This document shows, one piece after another, positions 10,142-23,818 of a DNA stretch of 64,000 bases. Made by a program: the position numbers and the translations under genes. The stretch lies in NCBI RefSeq assembly GCF_002080045.1, contig NZ_MUIN01000003.1, positions 131,501 to 195,500 on the forward strand, read 5' to 3'. Position 1 is the first letter of the stretch. Every line of letters begins with the position of its first letter. The notes below the pieces were generated by a model. That model had not been told where the DNA came from, did not search any database, and saw only the letters and a list, made by a program, of their open reading frames with translations. The stretch comes from Pseudomonas sp. Bc-h. Its GTDB lineage: Bacteria > Pseudomonadota > Gammaproteobacteria > Pseudomonadales > Pseudomonadaceae.

Positions 10142-11014
10142 ATGGCCGTCAAGAAACGAGGACTTGGACGTGGGCTGGACGCACTTCTGAGCAGTCCCAC
10201 CGTCAGTGCACTGGAAGAGCAGGCCGTTCACGCCGATCAGCGCGAGCTGCAACACATCCCGCTGGACCTGATTCAGCGAGGCAAATATCAGCCTCGCCGG
10301 GACATGGACCCGCAGGCGCTGGAAGAACTGGCGAATTCGATCAAGGCCCAGGGGGTCATGCAGCCGATCGTGGTCCGTCCGATCGCCGACAACCGGTTCG
10401 AGATCATCGCCGGTGAGCGCCGCTGGCGCGCGAGCCAGCAGGCTGGCATCGAGACGATCCCGGCAATGGTGCGCGATGTGCCGGACGAAGCCGCCATCGC
10501 CATGGCGCTGATCGAGAACATTCAGCGTGAGGACCTCAATCCGATCGAGGAGGCCATTGCGCTGCAACGTCTGCAGCAGGAATTCCAGCTGACGCAGCAG
10601 CAGGTCGCGGAAGCTGTGGGTAAGTCTCGGGTGAGCGTGGCCAACTTGCTGCGCCTGATCGCCCTGCCTGAAGTGATCAAGACCATGCTGTCCCATGGCG
10701 ACCTTGAAATGGGTCACGCCCGTGCATTGCTTGGCTTGCCCGAAGATCAGCAGGTAGACGGGGCGCGACATGTTGTCGCACGCGGCCTCACGGTGCGTCA
10801 GACCGAAGCGCTCGTGCGCCAGTGGTTGAGTGGCAAGCAGGAGCCTGCGGCACCGGTCAAAGCCGATCCGGATATCACTCGGCTCGAACAGCGTCTGGCC
10901 GAGCGGCTGGGCTCTGCGGTGCAGATTCGCCACGGTCAGAAGGGAAAAGGCCAGTTGGTGATCCGTTACAACTCGTTGGACGAGTTGCAGGGCGTACTCG
11001 CTCACATTCGCTGA
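10142..11014 (+). CDS. parB: Chromosome-partitioning protein ParB (Spo0J)
   Basis: A 290-residue parS-binding CTPase-type clamp. The N terminus MAVKKRGLGRGLDALLS is typical of chromosomal ParB. The CTP-binding motif GERRWRASQ is near residue 97. The helix-turn-helix (QQQVAEAVGKSRVSVANLL) follows, and the C terminus is the dimerisation domain. It forms an operon with parA. The only perfect parS site I found is far away, at 55,767. Confidence 0.98.
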   Translation: MAVKKRGLGRGLDALLSSPTVSALEEQAVHADQRELQHIPLDLIQRGKYQPRRDMDPQALEELANSIKAQGVMQPIVVRPIADNRFEIIAGERRWRASQQAGIETIPAMVRDVPDEAAIAMALIENIQREDLNPIEEAIALQRLQQEFQLTQQQVAEAVGKSRVSVANLLRLIALPEVIKTMLSHGDLEMGHARALLGLPEDQQVDGARHVVARGLTVRQTEALVRQWLSGKQEPAAPVKADPDITRLEQRLAERLGSAVQIRHGQKGKGQLVIRYNSLDELQGVLAHIR

Positions 11015-11059
11015 AACAAATGGTGCGTACCGTGTAGTCGGAAATCACTACCCGGCAGT

Positions 11060-11088
11060 TGAATAGGGGCTGAACCGCCCCTATACTC
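11060..11088 (+). promoter_or_regulatory. Promoter of the atp operon, with inverted repeat in the spacer
   Basis: TTGAAT (11060-11065) and TATACT (11083-11088) are 17 bases apart, a good sigma-70 promoter about 70 bases upstream of atpI. The spacer is almost entirely an inverted repeat, TAGGGGC (11065-11071) with GCCCCTA (11078-11084), which also touches both hexamers. The repeat could be an operator or the end of parB transcription. Confidence 0.6.
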
Positions 11089-11160
11089 TGCGCGCATTTT
11101 GTCGGCACAAATTATGCCAAGTTATTGATTTTGGCGGCTGGCATACGAGGAGCCCATGTG

Positions 11161-12454
<1,294 letters not shown>

Positions 12455-12478
12455 GACCCGCCTGGCGAGTCTGATGAT

Positions 12479-12498
12479 CCCCTCATTGCGGTGAGGGG
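12479..12498 (+). other. Hairpin between atpB and atpE
   Basis: CCCCTCA (12479-12485) pairs with TGAGGGG (12492-12498) around a six-base loop. It has no T-tract, so it is more likely an mRNA-processing or stability element than a terminator. The downstream atpE needs much higher synthesis than atpB, and the atpE start is preceded by a very strong GGGAGGA site. Confidence 0.45.
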
Positions 12499-12576
12499 AC
12501 GCCCGCAAGGGCTTGATGTAAGAAACGATTTTGCTTTACCGCTTTAATCTAAAAAAACCTAACCAATACGACGTAA

Positions 12577-12849
<273 letters not shown>

Positions 12850-12906
12850 TCGCTCGAATTTTCGAGTTGATTGGTGTGATGGACAACGAACGAGCGAGGT
12901 GTTGGC

Positions 12907-13377
12907 GTGAACATTAATGCAACCCTGATTGGCCAGTCCGTTGCGTTCTTCATTTTTGTGCTGTTCTGCATGAAGTTCGTGTGGCCTCCGGTCATCGCGG
13001 CTTTGCACGAACGTCAGAAGAAGATCGCGGATGGACTGGACGCTGCCACACGAGCAGCTCGCGACCTGGAGCTGGCCCAAGATAAAGCGGGTCAGCAACT
13101 GCGCGAAGCGAAAGCTCAGGCAGCTGAAATCATTGAGCAAGCCAAGAAACGCGGTACTCAGATTGTCGACGAAGCCCGTGAACAGGCTCGTGTCGATGCT
13201 GACCGCATCAAGGCTCAGGCTCAGGCCGAGATCGAGCAGGAACTGAACGGCGTCAAAGACGCGCTGCGCGCCCAACTGGGCAGCCTGGCAGTCAACGGCG
13301 CAGAGAAGATCCTGGGTGCCACAATCGATCAAAACGCGCACGCGGAGCTGGTAAACAAACTGGCTGCAGAAATTTAA
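12907..13377 (+). CDS. atpF: F1Fo ATP synthase subunit b
   Basis: A 156-residue peripheral-stalk subunit. One N-terminal membrane helix ([18 protein letters not shown]) is followed by a long, charged, Ala-rich coiled coil from about residue 35 to the C terminus. It starts with GTG at 12907, preceded by GCGAGG. It is 57 bases after atpE and 12 before atpH. Confidence 0.98.
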   Translation: MNINATLIGQSVAFFIFVLFCMKFVWPPVIAALHERQKKIADGLDAATRAARDLELAQDKAGQQLREAKAQAAEIIEQAKKRGTQIVDEAREQARVDADRIKAQAQAEIEQELNGVKDALRAQLGSLAVNGAEKILGATIDQNAHAELVNKLAAEI

Positions 13378-13389
13378 GCGAGGGCGATC

Positions 13390-13926
13390 ATGGCAGAACT
13401 GACCACGTTGGCCCGACCTTACGCTAAGGCAGCCTTCGAGCATGCACAGGCGCACCAGCAACTGGCCAATTGGTCAGCCATGCTCGGCCTGGCTGCTGCG
13501 GTGTCGCAAGATGACACCATGCAGCGCATGCTCAAGGCCCCGCGACTGACGAGCGCAGACAAGGCCGCCACTTTTATTGAAGTGTGCGGCGACAAGTTCG
13601 ATGCCAAGGCACAGAATTTCATCCACGTCGTTGCTGAAAACGACCGTCTCCAGCTTTTGCCGGAGATCTCCGAACTGTTCGAGCTGTACAAGGCCGAGCA
13701 GGAAAAATCGGTAGATGTGGATGTCACCAGTGCTTTTGCATTGAACCAAGAACAGCAAGACAAACTCGCCAAGGTTCTCAGTGCACGGCTCGGCCGGGAA
13801 GTGCGCCTGCACGCTGCGGAGGATGCTGCCCTGATAGGTGGTGTCATCATCCGCGCCGGCGACCTGGTTATCGATGGCTCAGTTCGCGGCAAACTCGCGC
13901 AACTAGCCGAAGCATTGAAATCTTGA
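13390..13926 (+). CDS. atpH: F1Fo ATP synthase subunit delta
   Basis: A 178-residue protein that joins the top of F1 to the b-dimer stalk. It begins [19 protein letters not shown], the standard delta/OSCP N terminus, and ends in the conserved block with [22 protein letters not shown] good AGCGAGGG site precedes the ATG. Place in the operon and length are as expected. Confidence 0.98.
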   Translation: MAELTTLARPYAKAAFEHAQAHQQLANWSAMLGLAAAVSQDDTMQRMLKAPRLTSADKAATFIEVCGDKFDAKAQNFIHVVAENDRLQLLPEISELFELYKAEQEKSVDVDVTSAFALNQEQQDKLAKVLSARLGREVRLHAAEDAALIGGVIIRAGDLVIDGSVRGKLAQLAEALKS

Positions 13927-13947
13927 GTTTGAAGGGGCAGCAGAGCA

Positions 13948-15492
13948 ATGCAGCAACTCAATCCTTCCGAAATAAGTGAAATCATCAAGGGCCGCATCGA
14001 CAAGCTCGATGTAGCCTCCCAAGCCCGCAACGAAGGCACTGTCGTCAGCGTGTCTGACGGTATCGTGCGGATTCACGGTCTGGCCGACGCTATGTACGGC
14101 GAAATGATCGAGTTCCCGGGCGGCGTCTACGGTATGGCACTCAACCTGGAGCAAGACTCCGTGGGTGCTGTCGTACTGGGCGCATACACCTCTCTTGCCG
14201 AAGGCATGAGCGCCAAGTGCACTGGCCGCATCCTAGAGGTTCCGGTTGGTAAGGAACTGCTGGGTCGCGTTGTCGATGCACTGGGTAACCCTGTGGACGG
14301 TAAAGGTCCTCTGAACAACACCGAGACCGACGCGGTCGAGAAAGTTGCTCCAGGCGTTATCTGGCGTAAGTCGGTAGACCAGCCTGTACAGACTGGCTAC
14401 AAGGCTGTCGATGCCATGATCCCTGTCGGCCGTGGCCAGCGTGAGCTGATCATCGGTGACCGTCAGATCGGTAAAACCGCTCTGGCGATCGACGCGATCA
14501 TCAACCAGAAAGACAGCGGCATCTTCTGCGTATACGTAGCAATTGGTCAGAAGCAATCGACCATCGCCAACGTTGTTCGCAAGCTGGAAGAAAACGGCGC
14601 TCTGGCCAACACGATCATCGTGGCTGCCAGTGCTTCGGAATCTCCTGCGCTGCAATTCCTGGCGCCTTACGCCGGTTGCACCATGGGCGAGTTCTTCCGC
14701 GACCGCGGTGAAGACGCGCTGATCGTTTATGACGATCTGTCCAAGCAAGCAGTGGCTTACCGCCAGATTTCCCTGCTGCTGCGCCGTCCACCAGGCCGTG
14801 AAGCTTACCCAGGCGACGTGTTCTATCTCCACTCCCGTCTGCTGGAGCGCGCATCCCGCGTTTCTGAAGAGTACGTAGAGAAGTTCACGAACGGCGCAGT
14901 GACCGGCAAAACCGGTTCCCTGACCGCACTGCCGATCATCGAAACCCAGGCTGGCGACGTTTCCGCGTTCGTTCCGACCAACGTGATTTCCATCACCGAC
15001 GGTCAGATCTTTCTGGAATCGGCCATGTTCAACTCCGGCATCCGTCCGGCAGTGAACGCCGGTGTTTCGGTATCCCGTGTGGGCGGTGCCGCTCAGACCA
15101 AGATCATCAAGAAGCTCTCCGGTGGTATCCGTACCGCTCTGGCTCAGTACCGTGAACTGGCGGCATTCGCCCAGTTCGCTTCTGACCTGGACGAAGCGAC
15201 CCGTAAGCAACTTGAGCATGGTCAGCGCGTTACCGAGCTGATGAAGCAGAAGCAATACGCGCCAATGTCGATCGCTGACATGTCGCTGTCGCTGTATGCC
15301 GCTGAGCGTGGGTTCCTGACTGACGTCGAAATCGCCAAGGTCGGCAGCTTTGAACAAGCGCTGATTGCTTACTTCAACCGCGATCACGCCGATTTGATGG
15401 CGAAGATCAACGTGAAGGGTGACTTCAATGACGAAATCGATTCTGGCCTCAAAGCCGGTATCGAGAAGTTCAAGGCCACCCAAACCTGGTAA
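13948..15492 (+). CDS. atpA: F1Fo ATP synthase subunit alpha
   Basis: A 514-residue non-catalytic nucleotide-binding subunit of F1. The P-loop [15 protein letters not shown] lies near residue 169. The signature [20 protein letters not shown] and the alpha-specific [15 protein letters not shown] block are present. A beta-barrel lies at the N terminus and a helical domain at the C terminus. It is followed by a 50-base gap to atpG. Confidence 0.99.
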   Translation: MQQLNPSEISEIIKGRIDKLDVASQARNEGTVVSVSDGIVRIHGLADAMYGEMIEFPGGVYGMALNLEQDSVGAVVLGAYTSLAEGMSAKCTGRILEVPVGKELLGRVVDALGNPVDGKGPLNNTETDAVEKVAPGVIWRKSVDQPVQTGYKAVDAMIPVGRGQRELIIGDRQIGKTALAIDAIINQKDSGIFCVYVAIGQKQSTIANVVRKLEENGALANTIIVAASASESPALQFLAPYAGCTMGEFFRDRGEDALIVYDDLSKQAVAYRQISLLLRRPPGREAYPGDVFYLHSRLLERASRVSEEYVEKFTNGAVTGKTGSLTALPIIETQAGDVSAFVPTNVISITDGQIFLESAMFNSGIRPAVNAGVSVSRVGGAAQTKIIKKLSGGIRTALAQYRELAAFAQFASDLDEATRKQLEHGQRVTELMKQKQYAPMSIADMSLSLYAAERGFLTDVEIAKVGSFEQALIAYFNRDHADLMAKINVKGDFNDEIDSGLKAGIEKFKATQTW

Positions 15493-15542
15493 GCCGCAGC
15501 GGGAGTCGCGAGGCTCCCGCTTGCTAACCTGATAGGTGTTAC

Positions 15543-17808
<2,266 letters not shown>

Positions 17809-17852
17809 TCCAGGCGCCCGGCAACGGGCGCTAATCAGGTTGAGGCAAGCAA

Positions 17853-18278
17853 ATGGCTATGACAGTCCATTGCGATATCGTCAGCGCGGAAGGAGAGATT
17901 TTCTCCGGTCTGGTCGAGATGGTGATTGCACACGGTAACCTGGGTGATATCGGTATTGCTCCAGGTCACGCGCCGCTGATCACTGATCTGAAGCCGGGCC
18001 CGATCCGTCTGATCAAGCAGGGTGGAGAAGCCGAGGTGTTCTACATCTCCGGTGGTTTCCTTGAGGTTCAACCGAACATGGTCAAAGTGCTTGCCGATAC
18101 CGTGCAACGCGCTGCCGACCTGGACGAAGCCTCTGCTCTGGAAGCTGTAAAAGCTGCCGAGCGCGCCCTGAACGAAAAAGGCGCAGATTTCGATTACGGA
18201 TCTGCTGCTGCACGTCTGGCGGAGGCCGCGGCTCAGCTGCGCACCGTTCAGCAAATTCGCAAGAAGTTCGGCGGCTAA
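17853..18278 (+). CDS. atpC: F1Fo ATP synthase subunit epsilon
   Basis: A 141-residue F1 subunit that couples gamma to the c-ring and can inhibit ATP hydrolysis. The N-terminal beta-sandwich begins [15 protein letters not shown] and contains [14 protein letters not shown]. The C-terminal helical hairpin is Ala-rich. ATG at 17853 or 17859 are both possible; the first is nearer to the AGGTTGAGG region. It is the last gene of the operon, with a strong terminator after it. Confidence 0.98.
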   Translation: MAMTVHCDIVSAEGEIFSGLVEMVIAHGNLGDIGIAPGHAPLITDLKPGPIRLIKQGGEAEVFYISGGFLEVQPNMVKVLADTVQRAADLDEASALEAVKAAERALNEKGADFDYGSAAARLAEAAAQLRTVQQIRKKFGG

Positions 18279-18306
18279 GGCCAGCGATCTTCATGCGCGA
18301 TTGAGT

Positions 18307-18342
18307 AAAAGGGTAGCCTCGGCTACCCTTTTTCTTTTTTCG
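18307..18342 (+). terminator. Rho-independent terminator of the atp operon
   Basis: AAAAGGGTAGCC (18307-18318) and GGCTACCCTTTT (18321-18332) form a perfect stem with a two-base TC centre, followed by a T-rich run to about 18340. It lies 29 bases after atpC. Confidence 0.9.
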
Positions 18343-18403
18343 GCTCTTTTTCCTGAATCACCGGCCCGGCTCAGACTGCGGCCAGCTCGCCTGGAATCTC
18401 TTC

Positions 18404-19771
18404 ATGTCTCTCGATATCGTCATTCTCGCTGCGGGTCAGGGCACTCGCATGCGTTCGGCCTTGCCCAAGGTCCTGCACCCAGTGGCCGGCAATTCAATGC
18501 TGGGTCATGTCATCCACAGCGCTCGACAGCTGTCACCTCAAGGCATTCATGTGGTAATCGGCCATGGAGCCGATCTGGTGCGCGAACAGCTTGCGGCCGA
18601 TGACCTGAATTTCGTCTTGCAGGACAAGCAACTGGGAACCGGTCATGCCGTTGCTCAAGCCGTGCCGGCGTTGACCGCCGACACCGTGCTGATCCTGTAC
18701 GGCGATGTCCCGTTGATAGAAGTCGAGACCCTGCAGCGCCTGCTGACCCTGGTGAATGATCAACAGCTCGGCCTGCTGACCGTCACACTGGACGATCCGG
18801 CTGGTTACGGCCGCATCGTGCGGGACGAGCACGACCGCGTCACCGCGATCGTCGAGCACAAGGACGCAAGCGAAGCGCAGAAAGCGATCAGAGAAGGCAA
18901 CACCGGCATTCTGGCTGTACCGGGCAAGCGTCTTTCAGACTGGCTGGGGCGTCTGTCCAACAACAACGCTCAGGGCGAGTACTACCTGACTGACGTGATC
19001 GCCATGGCTGTGAACGATGGCCTGGCTGTCGCCACCGCCCAGCCGCTGGACGCCATGGAAGTGCAGGGGGCCAATGATCGCAAACAACTCGCTGACCTCG
19101 AGCGCCATTACCAGCTTCGCGAAGCCCGCCGCTTGATGGCGCTCGGCGTGACGCTGCGTGATCCTTCGCGCTTCGACGTGCGGGGAGAAGTGACTGTCGG
19201 GCGCGACGTCATGATTGATATCAACGTGATCCTCGAAGGCCGCGTAGTTATTGAGGATGACGTTTCAATCGGCCCGAACTGCGTGATCAAGGACAGCACC
19301 CTGCGCAAAGGCGCGAGCATCAAGGCCAACAGTCATCTGGAAGGCGCTTTCGTCGGTGAAGCAGCGGACGCTGGCCCATTTGCCCGTCTACGCCCAGGCA
19401 GCGTGCTGGGCCCACGCGCTCACGTGGGTAACTTCGTCGAGCTGAAAAACGCAGAGATGGGCGAAGGTGCCAAGGCCGGTCACCTGACCTATCTGGGCGA
19501 CGCCGTGATTGGTGCCCGCACCAACATCGGTGCGGGCACCATCACCTGTAACTACGATGGCGCCAACAAGCACAAGACGGTGCTGGGCGAGGACGTGTTC
19601 ATCGGCTCGAACAATTCGTTGGTAGCACCTGTGACTATCGCGACAGGCGCAAGTACTGCGGCCGGTTCGACGATCAATCAGGATGTTGCGGCCGAGCAGC
19701 TCGCCGTCGCGCGGGCTCGTCAGCGCAATATCGATGGCTGGAAGCGCCCAGTCAAAATCAAAAAGATCTGA
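18404..19771 (+). CDS. glmU: Bifunctional GlmU: N-acetylglucosamine-1-phosphate uridyltransferase / acetyltransferase
   Basis: A 455-residue cytoplasmic enzyme that makes UDP-N-acetylglucosamine from glucosamine-1-phosphate. The N-terminal pyrophosphorylase domain carries [19 protein letters not shown] (residues about 7-25). From about residue 250 the left-handed beta-helix acetyltransferase domain shows hexapeptide repeats and the conserved [17 protein letters not shown] block. It shares a pathway with glmS two genes downstream. Confidence 0.98.
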   Translation: MSLDIVILAAGQGTRMRSALPKVLHPVAGNSMLGHVIHSARQLSPQGIHVVIGHGADLVREQLAADDLNFVLQDKQLGTGHAVAQAVPALTADTVLILYGDVPLIEVETLQRLLTLVNDQQLGLLTVTLDDPAGYGRIVRDEHDRVTAIVEHKDASEAQKAIREGNTGILAVPGKRLSDWLGRLSNNNAQGEYYLTDVIAMAVNDGLAVATAQPLDAMEVQGANDRKQLADLERHYQLREARRLMALGVTLRDPSRFDVRGEVTVGRDVMIDINVILEGRVVIEDDVSIGPNCVIKDSTLRKGASIKANSHLEGAFVGEAADAGPFARLRPGSVLGPRAHVGNFVELKNAEMGEGAKAGHLTYLGDAVIGARTNIGAGTITCNYDGANKHKTVLGEDVFIGSNNSLVAPVTIATGASTAAGSTINQDVAAEQLAVARARQRNIDGWKRPVKIKKI

Positions 19772-19773
19772 AG

Positions 19774-19970
19774 TTATCCACATGCCAACGGATCGGCCTG
19801 AGCTTGCTCAGGCCTGATTCAACGTTGCTGTGCGAAATTGCGGTTATCCACAGCCCTGCATTCCCTGTCCACGAACGCTTTCAGATCGAAAGCCCGTGGC
19901 GACATCAATAAATTCTTGACTGAAATCTTTCGATAGGTTTCTATTTGCTTCGTTAACTTTCGAAACGAAA
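19774..19970. promoter_or_regulatory. Intergenic region with two DnaA boxes and a TTTCG/CGAAA operator
   Basis: Between glmU and the DeoR-type gene are two exact DnaA boxes (19774-19782 and 19844-19852), a GGCCTGAGC/GCTCAGGCC hairpin at 19795-19814, and a run of TTTCG motifs near the regulator start. The best is the palindrome TTTCG-AAA-CGAAA at 19958-19970, 14 bases before the ATG; TTTCG also occurs at 19928-19932. DeoR-family proteins often bind such repeats, so autoregulation of glmR-glmS is likely (inference). Confidence 0.5.
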
Positions 19971-19983
19971 CTTAAGAACGAAA

Positions 19984-20751
19984 ATGTCGAAACGTAATAC
20001 CCCTCAACGCCGCCACAACATCCTTGCGTTGCTCAATGAGCGAGGCGAGGTCAGTGTTGATGAGCTGGCCAAACGTTTCGAAACCTCCGAAGTTACGGTT
20101 CGCAAGGATCTGGCTGCGCTGGAAAGCAACGGCTTGTTGCTGCGCCGCTATGGCGGGGCTGTGCCGATGCCGCAGGAATTGATCGGCGATCCTGGCCAGC
20201 CGGTGTCCCGCCACAAACAAGCCATCGCACGCGCCGCCGTAAAGCGGATTCGTGAGCATGCCCGCATCATCATCGACAGTGGCAGCACCACAGCAGCGAT
20301 GATTCCCGAGCTGGGTCAACAGCCAGGGCTGGTGGTCATGACCAACTCCCTGCATGTGGCCAATGCCCTCGGTGAGCTGGAACATGAGCCAGTGCTGCTG
20401 ATGACGGGCGGCACTTGGGACCCGCACTCAGAATCTTTTCAGGGACAGGTGGCCGAGCAGGTTCTGCGTTCCTATGACTTCGATCAGTTATTCATTGGCG
20501 CCGACGGCATCGATCTGCTGCGCGGTACCACGACCTTCAATGAATTGCTGGGCCTGAGCCGTGTCATGGCTGAGGTGGCCCGGGAAGTGATCGTGATGGT
20601 CGAGGCCGACAAGGTCGGTCGCAAGATTCCCAACCTGGAGCTGCCATGGAGCAGTGTCCATACCCTTATCACCGATGATCGCCTGCCCCAGGAGGCACGC
20701 GACCAAATTCAGGCTCGCGGCGTGACGTTGATCTGCGCCGCTGTTTCCTAG
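19984..20751 (+). CDS. glmR: DeoR-family transcriptional regulator of glmS (GlmR)
   Basis: A 255-residue repressor-type protein. The N-terminal DeoR helix-turn-helix is RRHNILALLNERGEVSVDELAKRFETSEVTVRKDL (residues about 9-43). A sugar-phosphate-sensing DeoRC domain follows, with the block FIGADGIDLLRGTTTFNELLG. It lies 9 bases before glmS and is certainly co-transcribed with it. In P. aeruginosa the protein at this locus is GlmR, which controls glmS and amino-sugar metabolism; the symbol is assigned by synteny and family. Confidence 0.9.
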   Translation: MSKRNTPQRRHNILALLNERGEVSVDELAKRFETSEVTVRKDLAALESNGLLLRRYGGAVPMPQELIGDPGQPVSRHKQAIARAAVKRIREHARIIIDSGSTTAAMIPELGQQPGLVVMTNSLHVANALGELEHEPVLLMTGGTWDPHSESFQGQVAEQVLRSYDFDQLFIGADGIDLLRGTTTFNELLGLSRVMAEVAREVIVMVEADKVGRKIPNLELPWSSVHTLITDDRLPQEARDQIQARGVTLICAAVS

Positions 20752-20760
20752 GAGAAGACC

Positions 20761-22596
20761 ATGTGTGGAATCGTCGGCGCCGTCGCTGAACGTAATGTGA
20801 CTGCCATCCTGCTAGAGGGCCTCAAGCGCCTCGAATACCGTGGCTACGACAGTGCCGGTGTGGCGCTGTTCAGCAACGCCGGCGTGCTCGAGCGCCGTCG
20901 TCGCGTAGGCAAGGTCAACGAGCTGGAACAATCCCTGGCCGGCGAACCCCTTGCAGGTCGATTGGGCATCGCCCACACCCGTTGGGCGACTCATGGCGCT
21001 CCGGTTGAGCACAACGCTCACCCGCACTTTTCCAGCGGCGAACTGGCAGTTGTCCACAACGGCATCATCGAAAACCACGAGCCACTGCGCGAACGTCTGA
21101 AAGGTTTGGGATACCTGTTCACCTCGGACACCGACACCGAAGTCATCGTCCACCTGCTGCATCACAAATTGCAGGACACCCCCGATCTGGCCACCGCCCT
21201 CAAGGCTACGGTCAAAGAGCTGCACGGTGCGTACGGTCTGGCGGTCATCAGCGCCAAACAACCAGATCGTCTGGTGGCGGCGCGCAGCGGCAGCCCATTG
21301 GTGGTCGGTCTGGGTCTGGGCGAGAACTTCCTGGCGTCGGACCAATTGGCCCTGCGTCAGGTCACTGACCGCTTCATGTATCTGGAAGAAGGCGATATCG
21401 CCGAAATCCGTCGTGACAGTGTGCAGATCTGGACCGCTGCCGGGCAGCCGGTCGAGCGTGAAGTGGTGCAGTACCGCGAAGGTGCCGAAGCCGCTGACAA
21501 GGGTGAGTTCCGCCACTTCATGCTCAAGGAAATCCACGAGCAGCCAAAGGTCGTACAGCGCACCCTGGAAAATCGCCTGGGCCCGCAGCAGGTGCTGGTA
21601 CAGGCTTTCGGGCCTCAAGCCGCCGAGCTGTTCGCCAAGGTACGCAGCGTGCAGATCGTAGCCTGTGGCACCAGCTATCACGCCGGCATGGTCGCGCGGT
21701 ACTGGCTGGAAGGCCTGGCGGGGATTCCGTGTCAGGTCGAAGTCGCCAGCGAATTCCGCTATCGCAAGGTGGTGGTCCAGCCAGACACGCTTTTTGTCTC
21801 GATTTCCCAGTCCGGTGAGACTGCCGATACCTTGGCCGCACTGCGTAATGCCAAGGAGCTGGGCTTCCTTGCCAGCCTGGCGATCTGCAACGTCAGCATC
21901 AGTTCGCTGGTGCGTGAATCCGACCTGACCTTGCTGACCCAGGCGGGCCCGGAAATCGGTGTGGCATCGACCAAGGCATTTACCACTCAGCTGGTGGCGC
22001 TCATGCTCCTGACCCTGTCACTGGGCCAGGTCCAGGGTACGCTGGCCGAAGGTGTCGAAGCCGAGCTGGTTGAAGAACTGCGCCGCCTGCCGACCCGCCT
22101 CGGAGAAGCGCTGGCGATGGACAGCACGGTGGAAAAAGTCGCAGAACTGTTCGCCGAGAAGAACCACACCCTGTTCCTCGGTCGTGGTGCTCAATTCCCG
22201 GTGGCGATGGAAGGTGCGCTGAAACTCAAGGAAATCTCTTACATCCACGCCGAAGCCTATCCGGCAGGCGAGCTCAAGCACGGCCCGTTGGCGCTGGTCG
22301 ATGGCGACATGCCTGTTGTCACCGTGGCGCCGAATAACGAGCTACTGGAAAAGCTCAAATCGAACCTGCAGGAAGTCCGTGCCCGTGGCGGCCAACTCGT
22401 GGTCTTCGCTGATGAGCAGGCGGGTCTCAACAACGGCGAGGGTACCCATGTCATCTCGATGCCGCACATCATCGATGCGTTGGCGCCGATTCTCTACACC
22501 ATCCCGTTGCAGCTGCTGTCGTATTACGTGGCCGTGCTGAAAGGCACTGACGTTGACCAGCCGCGTAATCTCGCGAAGTCGGTGACTGTGGAGTAA
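20761..22596 (+). CDS. glmS: Glutamine-fructose-6-phosphate aminotransferase
   Basis: A 611-residue enzyme making glucosamine-6-phosphate from fructose-6-phosphate and glutamine, the first step of cell-wall amino-sugar synthesis. The Cys2 nucleophile of the glutaminase domain is in [13 protein letters not shown]. Two SIS sugar-isomerase domains follow, with [11 protein letters not shown] near residue 350 and STKAFTTQ. The C-terminal signature [13 protein letters not shown] is intact. I saw no glmS ribozyme, as expected outside Firmicutes. Confidence 0.99.
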   Translation: MCGIVGAVAERNVTAILLEGLKRLEYRGYDSAGVALFSNAGVLERRRRVGKVNELEQSLAGEPLAGRLGIAHTRWATHGAPVEHNAHPHFSSGELAVVHNGIIENHEPLRERLKGLGYLFTSDTDTEVIVHLLHHKLQDTPDLATALKATVKELHGAYGLAVISAKQPDRLVAARSGSPLVVGLGLGENFLASDQLALRQVTDRFMYLEEGDIAEIRRDSVQIWTAAGQPVEREVVQYREGAEAADKGEFRHFMLKEIHEQPKVVQRTLENRLGPQQVLVQAFGPQAAELFAKVRSVQIVACGTSYHAGMVARYWLEGLAGIPCQVEVASEFRYRKVVVQPDTLFVSISQSGETADTLAALRNAKELGFLASLAICNVSISSLVRESDLTLLTQAGPEIGVASTKAFTTQLVALMLLTLSLGQVQGTLAEGVEAELVEELRRLPTRLGEALAMDSTVEKVAELFAEKNHTLFLGRGAQFPVAMEGALKLKEISYIHAEAYPAGELKHGPLALVDGDMPVVTVAPNNELLEKLKSNLQEVRARGGQLVVFADEQAGLNNGEGTHVISMPHIIDALAPILYTIPLQLLSYYVAVLKGTDVDQPRNLAKSVTVE

Positions 22597-22645
22597 GTTG
22601 TCCACAGCAGTATTCTTACTCTCACAGTCTTGAAGCTATAAACCA

Positions 22646-22676
22646 CAAACCCACCGCTGAGGTGGGTTTGTCGTTT
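22646..22676 (+). terminator. Rho-independent terminator of glmS
   Basis: CAAACCCACC (22646-22655) pairs perfectly with GGTGGGTTTG (22661-22670) around GCTGA. It lies between glmS and the oppositely oriented LysR gene and could stop both. Confidence 0.85.
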
Positions 22677-22697
22677 CTGCCTGTAGATAACTTCTAG

Positions 22698-23618
22698 TCA
22701 TGCCGCGTGCATCGTCGTCGCATGTGTGCCCTCTGATTTGCCCGCCTGCATCACCGCCCATTTCATGAACTCGACAATCGCCCATTCCTCACGCCGTTCC
22801 TTGGCGCAGTATACGAAGTAATCGAATTTGAGCTCGGACGTGGCGTTGGTCACTTGTACCAAACGCTTGGATTGCAGGGCTTCCGAGGCGAACACGCTGT
22901 TGACCAAAGCAATACCTTGACCGGCGCAGGCGGCACTTATCAACAGGGATTCGTCGCCATAGCTGGAGCCCTGGATCATCTTGCGGTTGCCCATGCCGAA
23001 GGCGTTCATCCACACCTTCCAGTAATTGCGTTCGGTGTCCTGCAGCAGTGGATAAGTCAGACAGTCCTGCGGGCTTTCGATAGTGCGTTGTTTGGCAAGC
23101 AGGTTGGGGCTGCATACTGGAATCAGATACGAGGACCAAAGGCGGGTGGCGTGGTTGTCCGGGCTGCTGGCTGCCTCCCGTTGGATCGAGATATCCACAT
23201 GGCCGTGTTTCAGGTCTGACAGGCCATTGCAGATCTGGATCGAAATTTCGATGTTCGGGCAGCGCTCCTTGAAATCGCCCAGTGCGGGGATCAGCCAGGA
23301 ACTGGCAATGGTCGAGGTGGTGCTGATGACCAGGCGGGTTTGCCGAGGTTGTTTGAGGGCGGCGCCCGACCAGGCCTTTTCGATGACGTCGAAGGTGTCG
23401 GCCAATTCGTCGAACAGGCCTCGGCCGCTGGCGGTCAGCTGTATACCCTTGGCGTCACGCTCGAAGAGGCGCTTGCCAATCTGATCTTCAAGGCCCTTGA
23501 TCTGCTGACTGATGGCCGCCGGAGAGACACAAAGATGGTCTGCGGCGCGCTTCATACTGCCCACCTTGCACACCTCGACAAAGGTACGAAGCGCAATCAA
23601 CGGGATCGCTCTGCTCAT
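22698..23618 (-). CDS. LysR-family transcriptional regulator (GcvA-like)
   Basis: A 306-residue protein. The start at 23618 (MSRAIPLIALRTFVEVCKVG) has GGAG 8 bases upstream; the longer frame from 23657 has no better site. The winged helix-turn-helix is SMKRAADHLCVSPAAISQQIKGLEDQIGKRLFERD, with the GcvA-type signature AAISQQI. The effector domain follows from about residue 90. It is convergent with glmS and shares its strand with the EamA gene upstream of it. Its target is not evident; the EamA gene or an unlinked one are both possible. Confidence 0.88.
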   Translation of the reverse strand: MSRAIPLIALRTFVEVCKVGSMKRAADHLCVSPAAISQQIKGLEDQIGKRLFERDAKGIQLTASGRGLFDELADTFDVIEKAWSGAALKQPRQTRLVISTTSTIASSWLIPALGDFKERCPNIEISIQICNGLSDLKHGHVDISIQREAASSPDNHATRLWSSYLIPVCSPNLLAKQRTIESPQDCLTYPLLQDTERNYWKVWMNAFGMGNRKMIQGSSYGDESLLISAACAGQGIALVNSVFASEALQSKRLVQVTNATSELKFDYFVYCAKERREEWAIVEFMKWAVMQAGKSEGTHATTMHAA

Positions 23619-23818
23619 CGTGCATACTCCGCCGAGGTGTCGCCGTTGATTGACCATGAAGTCATTGAGCCGTTTTGTATTGCCATATCGGTACTTCCAA
23701 AAAGCCTGTCTATGTCATATCGCGCGGTGGTTCGAGAAAATCCGGGCGCAAGAGCGCCCCGTCTGGTCAACGCCACCAGACAACCGCGTTTCATGTTTCA
23801 GTTGTGGATAACTGAGGT

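Noticed and set aside
19795..19814. Hairpin GGCCTGAGC/GCTCAGGCC as glmU terminator
   Set aside because: The stem is good but no T-tract follows, so I list it only as part of the intergenic region.
22596..22697. glmS ribozyme or riboswitch near glmS
   Set aside because: Only a simple terminator hairpin is present after the gene, and the upstream gap to glmR is 9 bases.
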